Assembly: GCA_946477805.1 (NCBI GenBank) | Contig: CAMKZP010000081.1 | Span: 1-10,256 of the forward strand | Source: an uncultured Enterobacter sp. | Lineage (GTDB): Bacteria > Pseudomonadota > Gammaproteobacteria > Enterobacterales > Enterobacteriaceae | DNA length: 10,256 nt | Direction: 5' to 3' | Part shown: in pieces, positions 6,179 through 10,256 of the stretch | How the letters are laid out: each line of letters starts with the position of its first letter | Numbering within the stretch: the first letter of the stretch is position 1 | The notes under the pieces: model-generated | Seen by the model: the letters and a program-made list of their open reading frames with translations, nothing else | Told to the model about the DNA's origin: nothing | Database searches by the model: none | Made by a program: the position numbers and the translations under genes

Positions 6179-6402
6179 TCGGCTTTCTCTGCTCCTTCCG
6201 CTGTCGCCTCTTCAGGGCGGCGGCGGATGATAAATCCTGCCAGCCAGAAGCTAATCACCCAGGTCACCAGCCCAACCGCATAGGTTTGCCAGCCTTTCGC
6301 TTCAAACCCCAACAGCCCGACGACGCCGTTAAGAATAAAAATCAGCCCAATAGCAAAGGCGTAGTAATGCCAGTCGCGGCGTAGTTTGGACGTGAGCTTC
6401 AT
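6175..6402 (-). CDS. yaiZ: YaiZ, small inner-membrane protein (DUF2754)
   Basis: 75 residues with two membrane segments (YYAFAIGLIFILNGVVGLLGF and WQTYAVGLVTWVISFWLAGFII), then RRRPEE and an acidic tail. The core is nearly identical to E. coli YaiZ (RRDWHYYAFAIGLIFILNG), which is of unknown function. I chose the ATG at 6402: GGAG lies 5 bases before it and it matches the family start, whereas the ATG at 6429 abuts its only purine-rich stretch. It converges on ddlA with overlapping stop codons and is divergent from yaiY. Confidence 0.93.
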   Translation of the reverse strand: MKLTSKLRRDWHYYAFAIGLIFILNGVVGLLGFEAKGWQTYAVGLVTWVISFWLAGFIIRRRPEEATAEGAEKAD

Positions 6403-6535
6403 GACAACTCCGGCAGGTAAAAAAGACATCCTCTCACAGTTTTACCGCCAGGTCTGTGGCGTATACGGAAATTCTGAAACGCGACGCAATTTCACTTAAG
6501 TAACAAAATTGTGATGTGCTGCAGAAATCGACACT

Positions 6536-6639
6536 CCAGGAGTAATCCCTGGGGCAAATTACCACGATTCTGATATTGACAAATGCTATGACCTGTCACA
6601 CTTCACCTGTAAGAAGCGTATTAAGCGAAGTGATACTTC
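6536..6639. other. yaiZ-yaiY divergent intergenic region: inverted repeats, no clear promoter
   Basis: The 248-base gap (6403-6650) must hold promoters for yaiZ and yaiY. Visible items are an inverted repeat CCAGG/CCTGG (6536-6540 and 6548-6552), a perfect -35-like TTGACA (6576-6581) with no good -10 at 16-18 bases, and a GAAGT-GAT-ACTTC hairpin (6627-6639) immediately before the yaiY Shine-Dalgarno. The hairpin could affect translation. Nothing here is decisive. Confidence 0.3.
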
Positions 6640-6650
6640 CGGAGGTCTTT

Positions 6651-6953
6651 ATGGCTGATTTCACATTGTCGAAACCGATTTTTGGCGGCAAACAACCAAA
6701 AACCTCTACGGCGGGTAATATTGCCTATGCCCTGTTTGTGCTGTTCTGCTTCTGGGCAGGCTCACAGCTTCTTAACATGCTGGTTCACGCCCCCGGCGTC
6801 TATGAACATTTGATGCAGGTACAGGACAGCGGGCGCCCGCGCGTGGAGATCGGCTTCGGCGTGAGCACCCTGTTTGGCCTGGTTCCCTTCCTTGCAGGCT
6901 GCATGGTTCTTGGCGTTATCGCGCTGGTGCTGCGCCTGCGACGTCGTTTCTAA
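6651..6953 (+). CDS. yaiY: YaiY, small inner-membrane protein (DUF2755)
   Basis: 100 residues, close to the length of E. coli YaiY, and clearly homologous (MADFTLSK, GNIAYALFVLFCFWAG, LVHAPGVYE-LMQVQ, GRPRVEIG). There are two membrane segments, about 23-47 and 69-96, and a basic end (RLRRRF). Function is unknown. The ATG at 6651 is preceded by a strong GGAGG five bases away and matches the family start; the upstream in-frame ATG at 6576 is not supported. It is convergent with yaiW, and the two reading frames overlap by 4 bases at their stops. Confidence 0.95.
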   Translation: MADFTLSKPIFGGKQPKTSTAGNIAYALFVLFCFWAGSQLLNMLVHAPGVYEHLMQVQDSGRPRVEIGFGVSTLFGLVPFLAGCMVLGVIALVLRLRRRF

Positions 6954-8047
6954 AGCCCCATACAGCGCGCCCGGCGGTCATCCACACGTTTCGCAAACCA
7001 GGCTGTCGTCAGGTTGCGGGTGATTTTCGGGCTTTCAAGCTGGATCCCCGGCAGGATGGCCTTCGGTAGCGTTTTACCGCTCTTCTGCTCTGCCAGCCTG
7101 AAGACCTGCTTATACAAATCCGTTTTCTCAAAGGCCAGGCTGTCTCCCTTCTCAAGCTGACGGCGAATATCGCTGTTGCTCATATCGAGCTTTGTCGCCA
7201 GCTTGCGTACCGCACGTTCCGTCGTGCCTGCCTCGCGGCTGCCATAGGCGATCAAATCGCCATCCAGCGCCAGCTTAACTCCGCTCGCGCGGCTGACGGC
7301 ATTCTGGAACGCCGCATTCCGGCTGGCGTACCAGCCAGCGTTGAAGTCTGCAAAACGGTACAGCGGCTCGCTGTAGTTTGCCGGATAGTTCAGCAGGTGA
7401 TACGTGCCAAACCACAGCCCGCCGCGCAGGGAAAAGACTTCCTGACGCACCGTTCCCTCGATTTTCCACGGATAGCCGTCGGTATGTTTCTCGGCGAACG
7501 CAATGCTGACCTGCATTGGACCACCGGTGTGGACAGGGTTAAGTGAACCAAACAGCGTCTGCCCCATCGGCACCATATTGATAAAATCATCAAAAATGGC
7601 GCTCAGCTGTTTCTCCGTTTTCACCGCATCCAGCCGATCGCTGTAGCTTTTACCGTTCGGGGAGGTAATTTTTAGCGCGGTATGCACCAGGAACACCGGG
7701 ATATGCATCGATTCGGCGCGGCGGTCGATCTCCTTCCAGGCAATCTTGTTCAGCCCCGGTACGACAGGATCGGACTGATACATGGATTCCTGCTGGGCGA
7801 CGGCCAGCACCGAGCAGATATTCTCCTCGGTGGGGGCAATCTTCTGGCTTTCAAAGGTTTTTGCCAGCGCTTCTGCCCATGCGCTGCGATCCTTCACGCT
7901 GGCGGGCATTTTTTGCCGTACCACGCTTGCGACATCCACGGGTTTTTCCCCCTCTTTGAGCGGTGCAGCCCCTTTTTCAGCACAGCCTGCGAGCACAAGG
8001 GCAGCCAGCAAGGAGAGCGGTAACGCGCGCGGTACGGCAAAGGTCAT
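6950..8047 (-). CDS. yaiW: YaiW, outer-membrane surface lipoprotein (DUF1615)
   Basis: 365 residues, the same size as E. coli YaiW. Residues 1-21 are a lipoprotein signal peptide with the lipobox LAGC (C22 lipidated). Residue 23 is Ala, not Asp, so export to the outer membrane is expected. The body keeps the family's signature stretches (DVASVVRQKMPASVKDR, VLAVAQQES, MVPMGQTLFGSLNPV, LWFGTYHLLNYPA, PGIQLESPKITRNLTTAWFAKRVD). In E. coli, YaiW is surface exposed and contributes with SbmA to uptake of the proline-rich peptide Bac7. AGGA lies 7 bases before the ATG. It starts 14 bases after the sbmA stop, so the two should be one operon. Confidence 0.96.
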   Translation of the reverse strand: MTFAVPRALPLSLLAALVLAGCAEKGAAPLKEGEKPVDVASVVRQKMPASVKDRSAWAEALAKTFESQKIAPTEENICSVLAVAQQESMYQSDPVVPGLNKIAWKEIDRRAESMHIPVFLVHTALKITSPNGKSYSDRLDAVKTEKQLSAIFDDFINMVPMGQTLFGSLNPVHTGGPMQVSIAFAEKHTDGYPWKIEGTVRQEVFSLRGGLWFGTYHLLNYPANYSEPLYRFADFNAGWYASRNAAFQNAVSRASGVKLALDGDLIAYGSREAGTTERAVRKLATKLDMSNSDIRRQLEKGDSLAFEKTDLYKQVFRLAEQKSGKTLPKAILPGIQLESPKITRNLTTAWFAKRVDDRRARCMGL

Positions 8048-8061
8048 AGCAACTTCCTGTA

Positions 8062-9282
8062 TTAACTGAATGTATTGGTCACTTCCTGCAGGTCTTTATC
8101 GTCCAGCTCACGCTCGAAACTGCGTAAACGTTTATAGATGGACATCAGCTCGACCAGCGTAGTCCAGGAGCTGATAAGGTACTGGAACGAGCCGCGAACC
8201 TGGCCAAAGACGTTGGTGATCTGCGTCATCAGACCGAGCGTAATGGTACCCGCAACAATCGACGGGAACAGCAGGAACAAACCGAAAACGTTATCCACCT
8301 GCAGGTACAAAATGCGCGCGATGTTGAAGTACATGTAGTGGAAATAGAGGCGGAAATAGTTGCGGCGCACCGCGCCAAACAGCTCGCGCACGGTGGGCGG
8401 CGACGCGCGGTTAGCGTCATCTTCACCGTAAACCAGCTCCTTACGGTAGGCCGCTTCGACGCGCTGATTTTTAAACTCCAGGCCCGGCAGTTTGATCCCA
8501 ACAACCGCCAGCAGCCCCGTGCCCAACAGCGACCAGACAATCGCGGCAATAACCAGGCCATACTGCAGATGGCCGATAACAGGAAGCTCAGGAACGTGCG
8601 CAGAGAGCGTGACCAGCACCGGCAGGAAGGCGATCAGCGTCATAATGGCGTTGATAAAGCTGGTTCCCATGCTCTCAAGGGTAGAGGCAAAACGCATGGT
8701 ATCTTCCTGCACACGCTGCGCGGCGCCCTCAATATGCCGCAGGTGCTGCCAGTGCGCCATATAGTGTTCGTTCATCGCGGTACGCCAGCGGAAGACGTAG
8801 TGGCTGACGAAAAAGTTATTCATAACCCCGATAACCACCGCAATCAGGGCGATGCCGAGGAAAATGCCCACTTCATGATAAAACTGATTAATGGTCACCT
8901 TGTGCGGTGAACCGAGCGCGGTCTGGATCAGGTCGTAGAAGGGGGCATACCAGGCGTTAACGGCCACGCCCACTTCCACCAGGAACCAGGTCACAAAGAC
9001 GATCAGCGAGGTGCCCAGAATCGACCAGTACTGCCAGCGGTGCGGAGAGTAGATAAACCAGAAGGCGGCAAAGAGCCCCACGCAGACCGCGTAGTAAGCA
9101 TAAAACAGCAAATAGCTCATCGACCAGAAGCGCGCGGCGCTAATCGGCACATCGCCCGTTGCCCCCGTGATGCGCATCAGCCACGCGCTGCCGCCCGCCT
9201 GCCAGAAAATGACAGCGATCAGCGCCCAAATAAACGCCGACAGGAAAAAGGGCCCCGGCTTTGGGAAAAAAGACTTAAACAT
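8062..9282 (-). CDS. sbmA: SbmA, inner-membrane peptide antibiotic transporter
   Basis: 406 residues, exactly the E. coli length, with sequence close to identical over long stretches (for example YSPHRWQYWSILGT, FLVEVGVAVNAWYAPFYDLIQTAL, RHIEGAAQRVQEDTMRFASTLE, NYFRLYFHYMYFNIARILYLQVDNVFGLF). This SbmA/BacA-family protein has the membrane fold of an ABC exporter but no ATPase domain, and works as a proton-driven dimer. It imports microcins B17 and J25, bleomycin and proline-rich peptides into the cytoplasm. The N-terminus (MFKSFFPKPGPFF) matches the family start, and AAGGA lies 6 bases before the ATG. It is first in the sbmA-yaiW operon, behind a likely sigma-E promoter. Confidence 0.98.
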   Translation of the reverse strand: MFKSFFPKPGPFFLSAFIWALIAVIFWQAGGSAWLMRITGATGDVPISAARFWSMSYLLFYAYYAVCVGLFAAFWFIYSPHRWQYWSILGTSLIVFVTWFLVEVGVAVNAWYAPFYDLIQTALGSPHKVTINQFYHEVGIFLGIALIAVVIGVMNNFFVSHYVFRWRTAMNEHYMAHWQHLRHIEGAAQRVQEDTMRFASTLESMGTSFINAIMTLIAFLPVLVTLSAHVPELPVIGHLQYGLVIAAIVWSLLGTGLLAVVGIKLPGLEFKNQRVEAAYRKELVYGEDDANRASPPTVRELFGAVRRNYFRLYFHYMYFNIARILYLQVDNVFGLFLLFPSIVAGTITLGLMTQITNVFGQVRGSFQYLISSWTTLVELMSIYKRLRSFERELDDKDLQEVTNTFS

Positions 9283-9342
9283 TATGCTTCCTTCTTGTTG
9301 TTATGGGTGTTGCTGTGCTCAAAACATCACCACACGAGAATC

Positions 9343-9372
9343 TTGCCCGCACCGGCCTCCCAGCACGGGCAA
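9343..9372 (-). promoter_or_regulatory. Stem-loop at the 5' end of the sbmA leader
   Basis: On the minus strand TTGCCCG (9372-9366) pairs perfectly with CGGGCAA (9349-9343). The stem extends inward, with some G-U pairs, to about 13 pairs around a very short loop. There is no T tract after it on either strand, so it is not a normal terminator. It lies 60 bases before the sbmA start codon and would begin at or next to the start point inferred from the sigma-E promoter. A role in mRNA stability or translation is an inference. Confidence 0.55.
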
Positions 9373-9377
9373 AAAGG

Positions 9378-9404
9378 TCAGACCTAAGGGTTTATTATTA
9401 GTTC
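9378..9404 (-). promoter_or_regulatory. sbmA: Probable sigma-E promoter of sbmA
   Basis: On the minus strand, GAACTA (9404-9399) is followed after exactly 16 bases by TCTGA (9382-9378). The classical sigma-E pattern is GAACTT-N16-TCTGA, so only the last -35 base differs. Transcription would start near 9372, giving a leader of about 90 bases. E. coli sbmA is reported to be sigma-E dependent (recalled). The -35 overlaps the stop codon of the cysteine hydrolase gene. The -10 sits in a small palindrome, AGGTC-A-GACCT (9375-9385). Confidence 0.6.
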
Positions 9405-9931
9405 GCTTTCCAGTTTTCGAGAATTGTTTCGACGCGTTTCACCGCGGGAGGATTGACCGGAGCAATGAAATTACGCCAGACGTCGTTATAGTGGCTAATT
9501 AAAACCGGGGCCTCTGCGGCCTGGCGATGCGCCGTGGTGTGTGCATCCTCTGCTACGGTGATGTGATAGCCCCGGCTGACGCCGTTTTTGAACGTGGCGT
9601 CAACGCAGTAATCGGTCGCGCAGCCGCAGATCACAAATTCACGGATGCCAAGCTCCCGCAGCAGCGCCTCAAGGGGAGTATCATAAAATGCATCGCAGGC
9701 GGTTTTGGTCACATACAACGCGCCCTTTGGCTGGCGCAGTTCAGGCAGCAGCGCAAACCCGTCGCTCCCCTCCTCCAGCCCTCCGGCCTCGGTATGCTGA
9801 ATGAAAATCACCGTATCGGCGGCGTCCGTGAGCTGATTAATCAGTGCGACACATTTTTCACGTTGATGACGCGGCGTTGCAAACACCCCATTTTGCATAT
9901 CGACAACCATAACCACGCGCTTCTCAGACAT
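9398..9931 (-). CDS. Isochorismatase-superfamily cysteine hydrolase
   Basis: 177 residues, cytoplasmic, with no signal peptide. The catalytic triad of the family is visible: D11 (VVDMQNG), K76 (YVTKTACDAF) and C109 (GCATDYCVDAT), the last within the nicotinamidase-like motif C-A-T-D-Y-C-V. The family includes nicotinamidases, isochorismatases and N-carbamoyl amidases; the substrate here cannot be told from the sequence. I chose the ATG at 9931 over the in-frame GTG at 9958 because GGGGA lies 5 bases before it and the family fold begins at KRVVMVVDMQ. Its stop is 115 bases from sbmA. It has no counterpart between sbmA and ampH in E. coli K-12, so it is an addition to this locus. Confidence 0.9.
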   Translation of the reverse strand: MSEKRVVMVVDMQNGVFATPRHQREKCVALINQLTDAADTVIFIQHTEAGGLEEGSDGFALLPELRQPKGALYVTKTACDAFYDTPLEALLRELGIREFVICGCATDYCVDATFKNGVSRGYHITVAEDAHTTAHRQAAEAPVLISHYNDVWRNFIAPVNPPAVKRVETILENWKAN

Positions 9932-9966
9932 ACCTATCCCCGAAAGATTGAATGACACAGGCGTCT

Positions 9967-9972
9967 ATCATA
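9967..9972 (-). promoter_or_regulatory. Possible -10 of the cysteine hydrolase gene
   Basis: TATGAT on the minus strand, 35 bases before the ATG at 9931, differs from TATAAT at one position. No convincing -35 is seen at 16-18 bases, so this is only a candidate. Confidence 0.28.
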
Positions 9973-10005
9973 AGCCCGATGTCACAAAATGGGAGATGGC
10001 TTGCA

Positions 10006-10026
10006 GGTAAATTGTTCTTATTTACC
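10006..10026. repeat. Inverted repeat in the cysteine hydrolase-ampH gap
   Basis: GGTAAAT (10006-10012) and ATTTACC (10020-10026) are perfect 7-base arms around a 7-base spacer, midway between the two divergent genes. The size and place suit an operator; no regulator is known or inferred. Confidence 0.4.
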
Positions 10027-10056
10027 CATGGTTACGTTTTTCTCGCTATCGTTATG

Positions 10057-10095
10057 CTAATCGGGTCATTGCACGGCTCCGATTAGTAGTATAAA
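10057..10095 (+). promoter_or_regulatory. ampH: ampH promoter candidate with an 8-base inverted repeat
   Basis: CTAATCGG (10057-10064) and CCGATTAG (10079-10086) are perfect inverted arms around a 14-base spacer that contains TTGCAC (10069-10074), a -35 candidate. TATAAA (10090-10095) follows at a short 15-base spacing. If these are the promoter elements, the inverted repeat brackets the -35 and could be a repressor or activator site. The ampH start is 41 bases after TATAAA. Confidence 0.4.
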
Positions 10096-10135
10096 TACCT
10101 TTTACTTCACCAATTCACATGATGGATGTTTTTCG

Positions 10136-10256
10136 TTGAAACGTTGTCTGATCTCTTTTGCCGCGCTGTGTGCGGTAAGTTTCTCCACCGCCCAGGCAGC
10201 ACAGCCGCTGACGGCCCCGGTTTTGGCCTCTGATATAGCCGATCGCTATGCAAACC
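10136..10256 (+). CDS. ampH: AmpH, periplasmic beta-lactamase-related D,D-peptidase, N-terminal part
   Basis: Forty codons are visible before the window ends. They begin with a signal peptide (MKRCLISFAALCAVSFSTAQA) followed by AQPLTAPVLASDIADRYAN, which matches the E. coli AmpH start and mature N-terminus. AmpH is a class C penicillin-binding protein with D,D-carboxypeptidase and endopeptidase activity in peptidoglycan remodelling; its catalytic motifs lie outside the window. The start must be TTG at 10136: the three upstream ATGs (10119, 10122, 10126) are out of frame, and the MKR start matches the family. The Shine-Dalgarno is weak. Divergence from the sbmA side matches E. coli synteny. 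Confidence 0.88.
   Translation, partial: MKRCLISFAALCAVSFSTAQAAQPLTAPVLASDIADRYAN

Noticed and set aside
6509..6530. TGTGA with a degenerate second half (GCAGA) as a CRP site in the yaiZ-yaiY gap
   Set aside because: Only one half-site matches; too weak to support.
6576..6581. Perfect TTGACA upstream of yaiY as a sigma-70 promoter
   Set aside because: No acceptable -10 hexamer lies 15-19 bases downstream, so I did not call a promoter.
8338..8910. Plus-strand frame of 190 codons opposite sbmA
   Set aside because: Antisense frame of a conserved gene; hydrophilic and rich in Arg and His with no motif.
9343..9372. Stem-loop as a rho-independent terminator of the cysteine hydrolase gene
   Set aside because: No T tract follows the stem on either strand; the five A/T bases are on the wrong side for minus-strand termination.
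1..10256. Mobile element, defence island, CRISPR array or RNA gene
   Set aside because: I saw no transposase, integrase, repeat-spacer pattern, tRNA or rRNA, and nearly all DNA is covered by conserved chromosomal genes.

Overview
The window looks like a chromosomal segment of an enteric gamma-proteobacterium close to Enterobacter, Lelliottia or Klebsiella. The gene order and protein sequences match the Escherichia coli block ampH-sbmA-yaiW-yaiY-yaiZ-ddlA-iraP-phoA-psiF-dgcC, here in reverse orientation with the same relative strands. Identification rests on remembered family sequences and visible motifs; no database search was run. There is no rRNA, tRNA, CRISPR array, insertion sequence or phage gene.

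Layout: (1) 1-2708, minus strand: the 5' part of dgcC (adrA; MASE2 diguanylate cyclase), psiF, phoA with a clear Pho box, and iraP (RssB anti-adaptor). This is a phosphate-starvation and stationary-phase/biofilm cluster. (2) 2908-4975, minus strand: an MdtG-like MFS exporter and a membrane-anchored extensin-family protein with a LAS-type metallopeptidase His/Asp pattern. In E. coli K-12 neither lies here (iraP adjoins ddlA), so this is a two-gene addition. (3) 5078-6953: ddlA (+), yaiZ (-) and yaiY (+). (4) 6950-9282, minus strand: yaiW and sbmA, a peptide-antibiotic uptake operon. (5) 9398-9931, minus strand: an isochorismatase-superfamily cysteine hydrolase, a second addition between sbmA and ampH. 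(6) 10136 to the end, plus strand: the signal-peptide end of ampH.

Functional links: phoA, psiF and iraP answer phosphate limitation or ppGpp, and IraP raises RpoS, which in enterics feeds the CsgD/DgcC biofilm pathway at the left end. DdlA makes D-Ala-D-Ala, AmpH trims peptidoglycan, and the extensin-family protein, divergent from ddlA, may also act on the cell wall. SbmA and YaiW govern entry of peptide antibiotics.

The most informative observations are in the control DNA. They are a near-consensus sigma-E promoter with a 5'-terminal hairpin for sbmA, a perfect CRP-type palindrome before the MFS gene, a strong terminator between phoA and psiF, and a psiF-dgcC hairpin whose two arms each read as a CsgD-type motif. 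I do not see a wholly undescribed multi-gene system. The best novelty candidate is the extensin-like protein paired with ddlA.
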